Shown: positions 1 through 9,474, counted from the stretch's first letter. The stretch: 64,000 nt of DNA from CAUZWH01 sp965247665 (GCA_965247665.1 CBDFHH010000005.1:248001-312000); one strand, 5' to 3'. Notes: a model not told the origin generated them from the letters alone. Numbers and translations: made by a program.

Positions 1-693
1 GTCGAGCGTTTCGCGCACGTTGTGGTCGGTGATGAGCACACCGATTCCACGATCCTTCAGATGTGAAACGAGATCGCGAATATCGCCCACGGCGATCGGG
101 TCGATTCCCGCGAGCGGCTCATCGAGCAGCATGAAGCTCGGACGCGACGCCAGCGCGCGGGCGATTTCGACGCGGCGCCGCTCGCCGCCGGACAGGGTGA
201 GCACGGGTGTTCGCCGAAGATGGCTGATCGAGAACTCGGCCAGCAGGTCGTCGAGGATGGCCTCGCGCTTGTCCCGCGCCGGCTCGACGACTTCGAGGAC
301 GGCACGGATATTGTTTTCGACGTTGAGGCCGCGAAAGATCGACGCCGCTTGCGGCAGGTAGCCGATGCCCATGCGCGCGCGCCGATACATCGGCAGTTCG
401 GTTATGTTGTGGCCGTCGAGGCCGATTGCGCCGTAGTCGGCGCTAACGAGGCCGGTAATGATGTAGAAGCACGTCGTTTTGCCGGCACCGTTGGGCCCGA
501 GCAGACCCACGGCTTCACCTCGATTGACCGACAGACTGACATCACGCAGAACCGGACGTTGCTTAAACCGCTTTCCCACCTTGGCAACGACGAGACCCTG
601 GTTGTCGGCAACCAGACGCGGACCTCTGTTCGGCGTCCCGTCGTTTCGCACCAATGCGGCACTCGCCAGACCGATGTCAGACCCGTTAGGCAT
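1..693 (-). CDS. lptB: LPS export ABC transporter ATPase LptB (3' part cut by window edge)
   Basis: ATPase of the LptB2FGC complex, which extracts lipopolysaccharide from the inner membrane and drives it to the outer membrane. From the ATG at 693 the frame is open to base 1, so 231 residues are visible and the C-terminus lies outside. Seen: Walker A GPNGAGKTT near residues 66-74, signature LSGGERRRVEI and Walker B LLDEPLAGIDP. The N-terminal extension of about 30 residues before the ABC domain is longer than in E. coli. A TTG at 742-744 overlaps the lptA stop (TTGA) and is an equally possible start. It follows lptC and lptA on the same strand, the usual order. Confidence 0.93.
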   Translation of the reverse strand, partial: MPNGSDIGLASAALVRNDGTPNRGPRLVADNQGLVVAKVGKRFKQRPVLRDVSLSVNRGEAVGLLGPNGAGKTTCFYIITGLVSADYGAIGLDGHNITELPMYRRARMGIGYLPQAASIFRGLNVENNIRAVLEVVEPARDKREAILDDLLAEFSISHLRRTPVLTLSGGERRRVEIARALASRPSFMLLDEPLAGIDPIAVGDIRDLVSHLKDRGIGVLITDHNVRETLD

Positions 694-740
694 AGGATTC
701 GGTTTACCAAGTTTGCCGCCGGTTTGCGACCGTTTTTTGC

Positions 741-1277
741 TCAACTTCCCGACCCGCTCTTGTTCGGCTGAAACAGGCCACGCACGCGCCGCGAGCTCTC
801 GATCTTACTTTGCCCGGTCGCCAGATTGAGCATCAATTTCTCGCCGCGAATCACATTGCCGTCGCGCGTCAGCACGACCGAGCCGGTTAGAGTGACGATC
901 CGCGTGTCGAGATCGTAGACGCCGACATCGCCTTGCGCGGTCTCGCTCGGGGTTGAGAAACGGACACGGCCGGAAGCGTCGATACGCGAAATCGCACCCT
1001 GCACCTCTTGCTTCGAATCCGGCCGGTAGCGCACCCAGATCTCGTTTGCCGTCAATCGCATCGCGCCCTGGACGGCGTCGACATTGCCGCGGAACACCGC
1101 CAGCTGCTCCTTCTGTATCACTTCCAGGCTGTCGGCCGTGATCTCGATCGGCAGCTTGGTGTCGTCCGCCGTGGCGGTTTGCGCGAAAGCACCATCCGAC
1201 GTGGGCCCGGTTGCGATCAGCGCGCCGGCCACGATCAAGAAGCGCAAAACCCCGCGCAAGTGGCGCCGCTCAGCCAT
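741..1277 (-). CDS. lptA: LPS transport periplasmic protein LptA
   Basis: Periplasmic bridge protein that carries LPS between LptC and the outer-membrane translocon LptDE. The 178-residue product has an N-terminal signal peptide (hydrophobic core around residues 10-24, probable cleavage near AFAQ) followed by an OstA/LptA domain with the typical ITADSLEV start and repeated beta-strand pattern ending in a basic tail. It overlaps lptC by 8 bases upstream, and its stop touches the possible TTG start of lptB, so the three genes are translationally coupled. The length is normal for the family. Confidence 0.92.
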   Translation of the reverse strand: MAERRHLRGVLRFLIVAGALIATGPTSDGAFAQTATADDTKLPIEITADSLEVIQKEQLAVFRGNVDAVQGAMRLTANEIWVRYRPDSKQEVQGAISRIDASGRVRFSTPSETAQGDVGVYDLDTRIVTLTGSVVLTRDGNVIRGEKLMLNLATGQSKIESSRRVRGLFQPNKSGSGS

Positions 1278-1926
1278 CCGCTCCCGGCCTCACCGTAAGT
1301 GATACCCCCCCGGTGAAAAGGATGCGCTGGCCGTTGTCGAACAGCTCGAACGCCTCGGCGTTCAGGAATCCGATCGGACCCTGGCCCCGCACCGGATCGT
1401 TGCCGTGCGCCCGACCACTGACGAAATCGACGAATGCGGAGTTGGTGTGAAGCTCGAGCCCGTCGTCGGAATAGATATCGACCGCGCTATCAAGGCGTAA
1501 CGTCTCGCGGCCGCGATCGTACAAGCCTGCGCCGGCAATCAAGGTCACCCAGCGGCCGTTGTCGTGGGTCATGTCCGCCTGCAGCTCCTCGAGCGCGAGA
1601 CGTTGTGCATCCTCGGATTCGGGCGTGACCCGCTCGGCGGTGACGACGAAAGGCCGGTTCAACTTGTCGACCCCGACATAGCGAACCTTCGCCATGCCAA
1701 CCTCGCCATCGTCCCCAACGCTGATATTCGCGAAGGTAAGCCCCAGGTCGATGCGCGGCGGGTCCGAATCCGGCCACACCACGACCAGGCCGATGAGCAG
1801 GGCTGCCGTTAGCGGCAGCCCCAGCTTCATGACGCCGACGAATCGGCTGTAGCGGGCGCTAACGCGCGAAGAATGCCGGGCCGTCCCGTCGAACAGGAGA
1901 CGCAGCGGGCCGATCATTTCCGCCAT
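1270..1926 (-). CDS. lptC: LPS export bitopic membrane protein LptC
   Basis: Inner-membrane component that accepts LPS from LptBFG and passes it to LptA. The start is set at the ATG at 1926 because a clear GAGGGAG ribosome-binding site lies just upstream; an in-frame extension to 1962 overlaps the end of kdsD. The 218-residue protein has a short cytoplasmic N-terminus, one transmembrane helix at about residues 33-51 and a periplasmic beta-jellyroll (YrbK-like) domain. It lies 11 bases after kdsD and overlaps lptA, so the operon runs kdsD-lptC-lptA-lptB. Confidence 0.9.
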   Translation of the reverse strand: MAEMIGPLRLLFDGTARHSSRVSARYSRFVGVMKLGLPLTAALLIGLVVVWPDSDPPRIDLGLTFANISVGDDGEVGMAKVRYVGVDKLNRPFVVTAERVTPESEDAQRLALEELQADMTHDNGRWVTLIAGAGLYDRGRETLRLDSAVDIYSDDGLELHTNSAFVDFVSGRAHGNDPVRGQGPIGFLNAEAFELFDNGQRILFTGGVSLTVRPGADG

Positions 1927-1937
1927 CGGTCGCTCCC

Positions 1938-2984
1938 TCAAACCACGCCGGCGCGGTAGCAATCGTGGATGTGAAGAACGCCGATCGGGCGGCCGTTATC
2001 GACCACGAACAGGCTCGTGATCTCACGCTGTCCGTCGACCCCGTTCATCAGTCCCAAGGCTTCTGAGGCGAGAGCGTCGGCGTGAATCGTGCGCGGTCCA
2101 GCGGTCATGACTTCACGACTCTTCTTCGTCAGCAGATCGGGGGACATGTGCCGGCGCAAATCACCATCGGTGATGATGCCGATGATCCCGCCATCGGCAC
2201 CCACGATTCCGGCGCAACCCAGGCTCTTTTGCGTCATCTCGACCAGCGTCGCGCTCATCACGGTGTCGGCTTGGACCAGGGGAATGGCGTCGCCAGTGTG
2301 CATGATGTCGCGAACGCGCACGACCGCCGCGCGACCCAGGCGACCGCCCGGGTGCAGCGTGCAAAACTCCTGGGCGGTAAAACCCCGGCGCTCGAACAGC
2401 GCTATCGCCAGGGCGTCGCCCAGCGCCAGCATCATCGTCGTCGACGTGGTCGGCGCTAATCCCATCGGGCACGCCTCGGGAGCCGATGGCAGGACCAGCG
2501 CGACGTCGGCCTGCTCGGCGAGAAAGGCGCCGGCGCCGGCGCCGGCGTCGGGACCGACGATCGCCACCAACGGCACGCGGAAACGCTTGGCATAGGTCGC
2601 GATATCCGCAAGCTCCGGTGTCTTGCCGGAATTTGACAACACCAGGATCACGTCGCCTTCGGGCGCGATCATGCCGAGGTCGCCATGGCTCGCTTCACCG
2701 GGATGGATATACAGCGCCGGCACCCCGGTCGACGCCAAAGTCGCGGCGATCTTACGGGCGATGTGCCCGCTCTTGCCCATGCCGCTGACCACGATTCGTC
2801 CCGTCGCCGAGCCCAGCGCATCGACCGCTGTTGCGAATTCCGGCGCCAGCGTTTCGGCCAGGAGATCGAGTGCGCGGGCTTCAATCTGCAGGACCCGCTT
2901 GGCCGCATCGATGGCGGACCGCGCGGCGCCGGCCGCGTCCGGTCCGGCAACCGCTGATTCGATAACCTTGCTTGCTACCGTCAT
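1938..2984 (-). CDS. kdsD: Arabinose-5-phosphate isomerase (KpsF/GutQ family)
   Basis: Converts ribulose 5-phosphate to arabinose 5-phosphate, the first committed step toward Kdo in LPS. The domain order is an N-terminal SIS sugar-isomerase domain (about residues 40-175, with SGMGKSGHIARK and SNSGKTPE phosphosugar loops) followed by two CBS domains (about 210-345). The start is placed at the ATG at 2984 (MTVASK); another ATG at 2996 adds four residues. Length of about 348 residues is slightly longer than E. coli KdsD (328). It heads the lptCAB operon, linking Kdo supply to LPS export. Confidence 0.93.
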   Translation of the reverse strand: MTVASKVIESAVAGPDAAGAARSAIDAAKRVLQIEARALDLLAETLAPEFATAVDALGSATGRIVVSGMGKSGHIARKIAATLASTGVPALYIHPGEASHGDLGMIAPEGDVILVLSNSGKTPELADIATYAKRFRVPLVAIVGPDAGAGAGAFLAEQADVALVLPSAPEACPMGLAPTTSTTMMLALGDALAIALFERRGFTAQEFCTLHPGGRLGRAAVVRVRDIMHTGDAIPLVQADTVMSATLVEMTQKSLGCAGIVGADGGIIGIITDGDLRRHMSPDLLTKKSREVMTAGPRTIHADALASEALGLMNGVDGQREITSLFVVDNGRPIGVLHIHDCYRAGVV

Positions 2985-3077
2985 AAGCCGCGGCACCGTT
3001 GCGCAACGCCGGTAGGCGGCTGCGTTCGCTCGCGAGTATGCGAAAAAAACGCTGTCAAATCAATTCTCTGGCCGGAC

Positions 3078-3704
3078 TCAGTGCACGAAGATGTCAACGT
3101 CCGACCAACCCTGGAGGTCAAGCGCGGCACGCGCCGGCAGAAACGCGAAACACGCTTCGGCGATTCCACGGCGCGTTTCGCGGTCGAGCATCACGTCGAG
3201 GATCGCCTTGAGGCGGTGCAGGTGAAATACATCCTGCGCAGCGTAGTCAAGCTGTGCGTCGCTGAGCTCGGCGGCACCCCAGTCCGACGATTGTTGTTGC
3301 TTCGACAAGTCGATATCGAGAAGTTCGCGGCACAGATCCTTGAGGCCATGGCGATCGGTGTAGGTCCGGGTCAAGCGCGAGACGATCTTGGTACAGTAGA
3401 TCGGCGTTACGGCCACGCCGAGATAGTGGTGCAGCACCGCGATATCGAATCGCGCATAGTGAAACAACTTGAGGACGCCGGTATCGCCTAACAATCGCCT
3501 GAGATTGGGGGCCGAATAATCGATTCCGCCGCTCTCGCACCGCCGGAACTGAACCAGGTGGCAGGTGCCGTCGCCTGGCGAGAGCTGTACCAGGCACAGC
3601 CTGTCGCGAAGCGGGTTGAGCCCGAGCGTTTCGGTGTCGACGGCGACGGTTGCACCGAGATCGACGCCGTCAGGCAGATCGCCAACATGCAGAATGGTCG
3701 ACAT
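3078..3704 (-). CDS. rnd: Ribonuclease D-type 3'-5' exonuclease
   Basis: DEDDy-family exonuclease used in tRNA 3'-end maturation. The 208-residue protein carries the exonuclease core only: DTETLGL (first D and E), HYARFDIAVL (second D) and DYAAQDVFHL (Y and D of motif III). It lacks the C-terminal HRDC domains of E. coli RNase D, as is common in short alphaproteobacterial forms. The start is the ATG at 3704 (MSTILH); longer in-frame extensions run into the tRNA-Leu gene. The tRNA gene lies 49 bases upstream on the same strand, a fitting neighbour. Confidence 0.88.
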   Translation of the reverse strand: MSTILHVGDLPDGVDLGATVAVDTETLGLNPLRDRLCLVQLSPGDGTCHLVQFRRCESGGIDYSAPNLRRLLGDTGVLKLFHYARFDIAVLHHYLGVAVTPIYCTKIVSRLTRTYTDRHGLKDLCRELLDIDLSKQQQSSDWGAAELSDAQLDYAAQDVFHLHRLKAILDVMLDRETRRGIAEACFAFLPARAALDLQGWSDVDIFVH

Positions 3705-3753
3705 TGCTATCCGCTTCGCGCGCCGGCCAACGCGGCGCGCCGATCGGCGTGGA

Positions 3754-3840
3754 TGGTGCCCAGGAGAAGACTCGAACTTCCACGACCTTGAGGTCACTAG
3801 CACCTGAAGCTAGCGCGTCTACCAATTCCGCCACCTGGGC
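3754..3840 (-). tRNA. tRNA-Leu (anticodon CAG)
   Basis: The reverse strand reads as a complete class II tRNA with a 7-bp acceptor stem (GCCCAGG with CCTGGGC), D-arm, anticodon stem CTAGC/GCTAG around loop TTCAGGT, a long variable arm and a T-arm with TTCGAGT. The terminal CCA is encoded at 3754-3756. The anticodon loop closely resembles E. coli tRNA-Leu(CAG). Confidence 0.95.
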
Positions 3841-3989
3841 AACCGGAGAAGCAGTGTGGTTACCGCCGCACTTCGGCGATGTCAATGCGACAAGCAGGCG
3901 CGGCCTCGGGGGAGCTTGGTTCACCGGTGCTGCCGGTCTAACATCGCGCCGCAGCCACCGATCCGGGCCGCAATGCGACAAAGTCTGGT

Positions 3990-4958
3990 ATGGCAAGTCA
4001 ACTGATCACGGTGTTCGGCGGGTCCGGGTTCATCGGCCGCTACATCGTCAGAAATCTGGTTGCCGCGAGTCATCGCGTGCGCGTCGCGGTGCGCAGTCCC
4101 AACCGGGCGCCGTTCCTGCGGCCGATGGGAGACGTTGGTCAGGTCGTGCCCGTGCAGGTCAATATTCGCGACGACGTATCGGTCGCGGCCGTGGTATCGG
4201 GAGCAGATGCCGTGGTCAACGCAGTCGGCACCTATCGCCAGCGGGGCAAGCAGACCTACCAGGCGGTCCATGTCGAGGGCGCCGGGCGCATTGCTACGAC
4301 GGCGGCCGCGGCCGGCGTATCGCGCCTGGTCCACATATCCGGGATCGGCACCGACGACGAATCACCCTCCGCTTACATACGTTCGAAGACCGCTGGTGAA
4401 GCGGCCGTTCGCGAGGGTTTCGCGGGCGTGACAATCGTTCGATGCAGCGTCGTGTTTGGACCCGAAGACGGCGTCCTCAACCGGCTCGCTGCGCTGTCGC
4501 GCCTATCGCCGGTGATGCCGCTGTTCGGCAACTCGCCCATGGATGCTGGCAGCAGCAGGATCCAACCGGTCTATGTCGGCGACGTCGCCGAGGCAGTGCG
4601 CCACATCCTCGCCGACGACGCGACCGCGGGCCAGACATTCGAGCTCGGCGGGCCGCAGGTGATGACGTACCGCAAACTGGTCGAGACCGTGCTTCATGAG
4701 GTCGGCCGCCGCCGCATTCTTGCGCCGCTGCCATTTGGTATCGCCAAGGCCATAGCGGGGATTCTCGAAGTCGTCTTGCCGGTTTCACCGATCTCGCGCG
4801 ACGAGCTAATTCTGCTCGAAACCGACAATGTCATTGGCGAGGGCGTTCCCGGTTTTGCCGATCTGGGTATCGAACCAACCGCTCTCGGGGCGATCGCGCC
4901 GAGCTATCTCCGACGATTCCGGCGCGGCAGCGGCGCGGCCGGTGTGACCGCCGGCTGA
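3990..4958 (+). CDS. Complex I NDUFA9-subunit-like NAD(P)-binding reductase
   Basis: A 322-residue atypical short-chain dehydrogenase of the NAD(P)H-binding/NmrA-like type. An N-terminal Rossmann motif FGGSGFIGR lies at about residues 9-17, and a YIRSKTAGE segment in mid-protein has the YxxxK form. The closest known group is the NDUFA9-like family, which is associated with respiratory complex I in mitochondria and alphaproteobacteria; participation in complex I here is inference. It stands alone between the tRNA-Leu and convergent uppP. Confidence 0.8.
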   Translation: MASQLITVFGGSGFIGRYIVRNLVAASHRVRVAVRSPNRAPFLRPMGDVGQVVPVQVNIRDDVSVAAVVSGADAVVNAVGTYRQRGKQTYQAVHVEGAGRIATTAAAAGVSRLVHISGIGTDDESPSAYIRSKTAGEAAVREGFAGVTIVRCSVVFGPEDGVLNRLAALSRLSPVMPLFGNSPMDAGSSRIQPVYVGDVAEAVRHILADDATAGQTFELGGPQVMTYRKLVETVLHEVGRRRILAPLPFGIAKAIAGILEVVLPVSPISRDELILLETDNVIGEGVPGFADLGIEPTALGAIAPSYLRRFRRGSGAAGVTAG

Positions 4959-4972
4959 ACCGGACGCCCGCG

Positions 4973-5803
4973 TCAGACATAGACCCACGCCAGGATCGCA
5001 ATCCCCAGCACGACGCGGTAGATCACGAACGGCGTGAAGCTCGCGCGCCGCAACCAGCTCATCATCGCGGCGATCGCCACAATGGCGACCGCAAACGCCA
5101 GCAATGCAGCGAGCAGGGCGTCGAAGCCCAGCACCGAGTGGCCTCGTGCGTAAAGGGCGATGCCGCTCGGTACGGCCGAAGCAATGATCGCGGGGATACC
5201 CAGCAGCACCGCGAAGCGGGCAGCGTCGATGCGCTCGAAGCCAAGCAGGCGCGCCGCGGTCATGGTGACGCCGCTGCGGCTGGTCCCCGGCACCAACGCC
5301 AAGACTTGGGCGCAGCCGATAACCAGCACGCTGCCGAGGGTCATGTGTTCGATACGACGAACCGTCATGCCCATTCGGTCGGCGAAGTAGAGCAGAAGGC
5401 CGAATATCAGCATGGTCCATCCGATGACGTCGAGCTGACGCAACCGAGAGAGATCGCCGTTCTCATAGCCGCCGGCGAGCAGAAGCGAACCGACGACGAC
5501 GATCGGCACGGTGGCCCACACGAGGTAGGTCACCAGCGCCGCCGGCTGGCTTTGTCGACCGCGCACGATGTCGAACGACCCTTGCGCCATCGACAGGACG
5601 TCGCGCCAGAAATAGACCAGTACTGCGAGCAAGGTGCCGACATGCGTGGCGATGTCGATCGTCAGCCCCTGGTCGGCCCAGCCCGTGAGTTCGGGGATCA
5701 GTCGCAGATGTGCGGACGAACTAATGGGCAGGAACTCGGTGAGGCCCTGCACGATCGCGATGACGACAAGCTGCAGCGTTGTCAATCTGCCGTTCCCCAA
5801 CAA
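4973..5803 (-). CDS. uppP: Undecaprenyl-diphosphatase
   Basis: Integral membrane phosphatase that recycles undecaprenyl pyrophosphate to the lipid carrier for peptidoglycan and LPS sugars. The 276-residue protein has the two conserved family motifs: QGLTEFLPISSSAHL near the N-terminus (catalytic Glu and Ser) and VPGTSRSG in the middle (catalytic Arg). It is predicted to span the membrane seven or eight times. It is convergent with the NDUFA9-like gene, with 14 bases between them. Bacitracin resistance is a known side effect of this family. Confidence 0.94.
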   Translation of the reverse strand: MLGNGRLTTLQLVVIAIVQGLTEFLPISSSAHLRLIPELTGWADQGLTIDIATHVGTLLAVLVYFWRDVLSMAQGSFDIVRGRQSQPAALVTYLVWATVPIVVVGSLLLAGGYENGDLSRLRQLDVIGWTMLIFGLLLYFADRMGMTVRRIEHMTLGSVLVIGCAQVLALVPGTSRSGVTMTAARLLGFERIDAARFAVLLGIPAIIASAVPSGIALYARGHSVLGFDALLAALLAFAVAIVAIAAMMSWLRRASFTPFVIYRVVLGIAILAWVYV

Positions 5804-5920
5804 TGAGATAGGCGCCGCGCTGCGGTGCTTATATCATTTCCTGCCGGCGTCGGCTCGCCACCCATTCCCGTATCGGCGGGAGTTCGCGTCGCCGGTTTGC
5901 TATTGTTTATAGTGACGGCG

Positions 5921-6589
5921 ATGTTCACCCTCTATCACCTCTGGTTGTCGCCCCACTGCCGCAAGGTGCGCGTTGCGCTGGCCGAGAAGGGCATCGACTT
6001 TTCATTAACCGTGGAGAAAGTGTGGGAACGTCGTGAGGAGTTCCTGCGTCTCAACCCGGCATGCGAGGTGCCGGTGCTTATCGAAACCGACGGCACCGTG
6101 CTGGCCGACAGCAACGCAATCTGCGAATACCTCGATGAGACGCGACCGGACAACCGGCTGATTGGTTTCGATCCCCAGCTTCGCGCCGAGACGCGACGCC
6201 TGATCGCCTGGTTCGACATCAAGTTCTACGGCGAGGTGTCGCACTACCTGCTGGAAGAAAAATTCATGAAGCGCTTCATGGCAATGGGTGAGCCCGACTC
6301 CCAGGCGATTCGCGCCGGATCGGCCAACATCGGCTACCACCTGGAATACATCGCCTATCTAATCGAACGGAGGAAGTGGCTGGCCGGAGACGAGTTCTCG
6401 CTGGCCGACATCGCTGCCGGCGCCCATCTGTCGTCGATGGATTACCTCGCCGCCGTGCCGTGGGAGGACCATGCCACCGCGAAGGACTGGTACGCCCGCA
6501 TCAAATCGCGACCCAGCTTCCAGGCCCTGCTGGCCGACAACATCCCGGGCCTGTCGCCGCCCAAGCACTATAGCGATCTCGATTTCTAA
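5921..6589 (+). CDS. Glutathione S-transferase family protein
   Basis: A 222-residue GST-like protein: an N-terminal thioredoxin fold beginning MFTLYHLWLSPHCRKVR, where serine and cysteine sit at the glutathione-activating position, then a helical C-terminal domain with the FSLADIAAGAHLS motif. The start is the ATG at 5921; an in-frame extension to 5825 gives an unlikely N-terminus. It lies 10 bases before queG, a pairing common in alphaproteobacteria, so co-transcription is likely. The substrate is unknown. Confidence 0.85.
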   Translation: MFTLYHLWLSPHCRKVRVALAEKGIDFSLTVEKVWERREEFLRLNPACEVPVLIETDGTVLADSNAICEYLDETRPDNRLIGFDPQLRAETRRLIAWFDIKFYGEVSHYLLEEKFMKRFMAMGEPDSQAIRAGSANIGYHLEYIAYLIERRKWLAGDEFSLADIAAGAHLSSMDYLAAVPWEDHATAKDWYARIKSRPSFQALLADNIPGLSPPKHYSDLDF

Positions 6590-6599
6590 GGCGACCGCG

Positions 6600-7763
6600 A
6601 TGACCCCGACCGGCGCACGACAACGGGTTCTTGCCGATCCCGAGACCGAAACGATTCGCCAGCGCGCGCTCGATCTCGGATTCGACGCGATTGGCTTCGC
6701 CGATCCCGCAGATATCGGCGCGGCCGGGGAGCATTTGGCCGAGTTCATCGCCCGGGGTTGGCACGGCGATATGGGGTGGCTGTCGCAACGCGAAGCCACC
6801 AGGGGCGCACCGACGCGACTGTGGCCTGAAGCCAGGAGCGCGATCGTCGTCGCGGCCAATTACGGTCCCGGCGCTGACCACGCCGAACGCGATCTCCTGG
6901 CGCGCGTTCGACGGCCGCACCTCGCCAATATCTCGATCTATGCGCAAGGCCGCGACTATCACAAGGTTCTCAAGAAGCGCCTGCGGAGCTTGGCGCGCTG
7001 GGTCGGCGACAATTACGGCACCGACTGCAAACTTTTCGTCGATACCGCGCCGGTCATGGAAAAGCCCCTGGCGCAGAAGGCCGGGCTTGGCTGGATCGGC
7101 AAACACACCAACTTGGTGTCGCGGGACTTCGGATCGTGGCTGTTCCTCGGCGTGCTGATGACGACCCTCGATCTGGCGCCGGCGGCGCCGGAGGCCGATC
7201 ACTGCGGACGCTGTCGCGCCTGCCTCGATGTGTGCCCGACGGCTGCCTTTCCCGCGCCCTATCAGCTCGATGCGCGCCGTTGCATTTCCTATCTCACGAT
7301 CGAACACAAGGGTCACATACCCCGCGAGTTTCGTAGGGCAATCGGCAATCGCATCTTCGGTTGCGACGATTGCCTGGCGGTGTGTCCGTGGAACAAGTTC
7401 GCACGAGCTGCCGCGGATACCGATCTGCGCGCTCGTCCGGACCTCTCGTCCCCGTTGCTCAGCGAATTCGCTACGCTCGATGATGCGGCGTTTCGCGAGC
7501 GCTTCAGCGGCACCGCCATCAAGCGGATCGGCCGCGACCGTTTCGTCCGCAACGTCATGATCGCGCTGGGCAACAGCGGCGACGACGCGGTCGCACCGAT
7601 GCTCGCGCAACGGCTCAGCGACGCGTCACCGCTGGTGCGGGCGATGGCGGTGTGGGCGCTCGGCCAACTCCTCGGCGGCGACGCGATCGATCGTTTGCGA
7701 AAGCACCGCTCGCCGGCTGAGACCGACCTTGACGTGCAAGCGGAGTGGGCTGCGCTCGGGTGA
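6600..7763 (+). CDS. queG: Epoxyqueuosine reductase
   Basis: Cobalamin- and Fe-S-dependent enzyme for the last step of queuosine biosynthesis on tRNA. The 387-residue protein shows the family N-terminal domain (HGDMGWL, YAQGRDYHK), two 4Fe-4S ferredoxin clusters in CGRCRACLDVCPTAAF and CDDCLAVCPWNKFA, and a C-terminal HEAT-like helical repeat (VRAMAVWALGQL). The start is the ATG at 6600. Its stop overlaps the next ATG (TGATG), so it is translationally coupled to the following reductase gene. Confidence 0.95.
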   Translation: MTPTGARQRVLADPETETIRQRALDLGFDAIGFADPADIGAAGEHLAEFIARGWHGDMGWLSQREATRGAPTRLWPEARSAIVVAANYGPGADHAERDLLARVRRPHLANISIYAQGRDYHKVLKKRLRSLARWVGDNYGTDCKLFVDTAPVMEKPLAQKAGLGWIGKHTNLVSRDFGSWLFLGVLMTTLDLAPAAPEADHCGRCRACLDVCPTAAFPAPYQLDARRCISYLTIEHKGHIPREFRRAIGNRIFGCDDCLAVCPWNKFARAAADTDLRARPDLSSPLLSEFATLDDAAFRERFSGTAIKRIGRDRFVRNVMIALGNSGDDAVAPMLAQRLSDASPLVRAMAVWALGQLLGGDAIDRLRKHRSPAETDLDVQAEWAALG

Positions 7764-8635
7764 TGTCGAAAACCCGCCGCCTGTTTTGCCTTGGCTTGGG
7801 TTACACGGCGCAACGTTTGGCGGCGCGTGCGGCTGAGTTGGGTTGGTCGGTCGCCGGCTCCTGCCGCGACGATCCGCAACGCGACCGACTGATGCGCGAG
7901 GGTTGCAGGGTGTGGCTGTTCGACCGCAACACCCCGCTCGATGGCGGTGCCCTGGCGGAAGCAACCCATATCCTCAGCTCGATCCCTCCAGATGCACTCG
8001 GCGATCCCGTGGTCGACACGCTGGGTGAGCGGATCCGCCGTCTCGACGGTCTCGAATGGGTGGGCTACCTGTCGACCACAGGTGTCTACGGCGACGGCGG
8101 CGGCGACTGGGTCGACGAGCACAGCGCCTGCAACCCCACCAGCGCGCGCAGCCGCCGCCGGCTCGACGCCGAAAGGGCCTGGCAGTCGCTGCATGCGGCG
8201 CATGGCGTGCCGCTGCATATCTTTCGCTTAGCCGCAATCTACGGGCTTGGCCGCAGCGTTCTCGATGCGGTGCGCACCGGCCGCGCCCGCCGCATCGACA
8301 AGCCGGGTCACCAGCTCTCGCGCATTCATGTCGACGACATCGTGGCGATTCTGGCGGCCTCGATGGAAGCACCGCAGCCGGGCGCGATCTTCAACCTCTG
8401 CGACGACGAACCCGCGCCGCAACATGAGGTGGTGGCCTATGCCTGCGCATTGCTCGATGTCGAGCCGCCGCCGTTGGTGCCGTTTGCCGCTGCCGACCTC
8501 TCCGATATGGCGCGGAGCTTCTATGCCGATAACCGGCGGGTGCGGAACGACCGCGTCAAGTCGACGCTGGGTCTGACGATGCGCTACCGGAGCTATCGCG
8601 AGGGTCTCGCCGCGATCGTCGCGACCGAAACCTAG
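7763..8635 (+). CDS. SDR family NAD(P)-dependent oxidoreductase (YeeZ-like)
   Basis: A 290-residue extended SDR-type protein. It starts with the nucleotide-binding stretch LFCLGLGYTAQRLA and has a central STTGVYGD segment where UDP-sugar epimerases have their active-site region, but no canonical YxxxK is evident. Similar proteins are annotated as YeeZ-like epimerases of unknown substrate. The ATG at 7763 overlaps the queG stop, so both are made from one message. Confidence 0.75.
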   Translation: MSKTRRLFCLGLGYTAQRLAARAAELGWSVAGSCRDDPQRDRLMREGCRVWLFDRNTPLDGGALAEATHILSSIPPDALGDPVVDTLGERIRRLDGLEWVGYLSTTGVYGDGGGDWVDEHSACNPTSARSRRRLDAERAWQSLHAAHGVPLHIFRLAAIYGLGRSVLDAVRTGRARRIDKPGHQLSRIHVDDIVAILAASMEAPQPGAIFNLCDDEPAPQHEVVAYACALLDVEPPPLVPFAAADLSDMARSFYADNRRVRNDRVKSTLGLTMRYRSYREGLAAIVATET

Positions 8636-8656
8636 CTGGACCGGCCGGCTGCGACG

Positions 8657-9436
8657 TCATCGAGCGCCGACCTGATCGCACAGATCGAGCACGGTCCGGC
8701 AGATCAACGCGATGTCCTGCGCACGCGATAGCCGGTGGTCGCCGTCCTTGACGAAACATACCTGCACGTCGTCGCCGGCCAGCGCTTCGACCAACGTCAA
8801 GGAATGGCGCCACGGCACGTCCGGGTCCTGCATGCCGTGCAGCAGGCGCACCGGGCAGGTCAGCGGGATCGACTTGTCGAGCAACAGGTGGTCGCGTCCT
8901 TCCTCGATCAACGCAAGGGTGATCGGATAGGGATCGTCGCTGTAGCTCGACGGTTCGTGGTACCGGCCTTCGCGCAGCAGGGTGTCGCGCACATCGTCGT
9001 CGTAACGCTGCCACATCAGCCTTTCCGTGAAGTCGGGCGCCGCGGCGACGCCGACCAGGCCGGGAACCTGCTCGCGGCGTACCAGGGCGGCGAGCAGCAT
9101 GATCCAGCCACCCATGCTGGAGCCGACCACCACATACGGCTCGGGCGCGAGGTGATCGAGGATGGCGATGGCGTCTTCGGCCCAGCGGCCTATGGTCCCG
9201 TCCCCGAAAGCGCCGGACGAGACGCCGTGGCCGAGATAGTCGAAGCGGGTATAGGCCCGCCCGGCTTCGCGGCAAGCGGCTTCGAGCGCCCGCGCTTTGG
9301 TCCCGGTCATGTCCGACATGAACCCTCCGCAAAACAGCACGCCGGGCGCGTCACCCGGTGTGCTGACGTGGGCGATGCGGTTGCCGTCGGGCCGCGGTAA
9401 ATATTCGATTGCGTCGACCGCGTTAGTCATGCTCAT
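8657..9436 (-). CDS. Alpha/beta hydrolase (ABHD10/palmitoyl thioesterase-like)
   Basis: A 259-residue serine hydrolase fold. The nucleophile elbow is GSSMGG at about residues 105-110, the oxyanion region is FCGGFMSDMTG, an acid residue lies in LHGMQDPDVPW, and the catalytic histidine is in KDGDHRLS. The FDYLGHGVSSG stretch is typical of the mitochondrial ABHD10-like group of alphaproteobacteria. It is transcribed divergently from the glycosyltransferase gene, with a 38-base gap. The physiological ester or thioester is unknown. Confidence 0.83.
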   Translation of the reverse strand: MSMTNAVDAIEYLPRPDGNRIAHVSTPGDAPGVLFCGGFMSDMTGTKARALEAACREAGRAYTRFDYLGHGVSSGAFGDGTIGRWAEDAIAILDHLAPEPYVVVGSSMGGWIMLLAALVRREQVPGLVGVAAAPDFTERLMWQRYDDDVRDTLLREGRYHEPSSYSDDPYPITLALIEEGRDHLLLDKSIPLTCPVRLLHGMQDPDVPWRHSLTLVEALAGDDVQVCFVKDGDHRLSRAQDIALICRTVLDLCDQVGAR

Positions 9437-9474
9437 TCGTTACCCCTGGTACAGGCGCGTGTCGCAAGACTGTC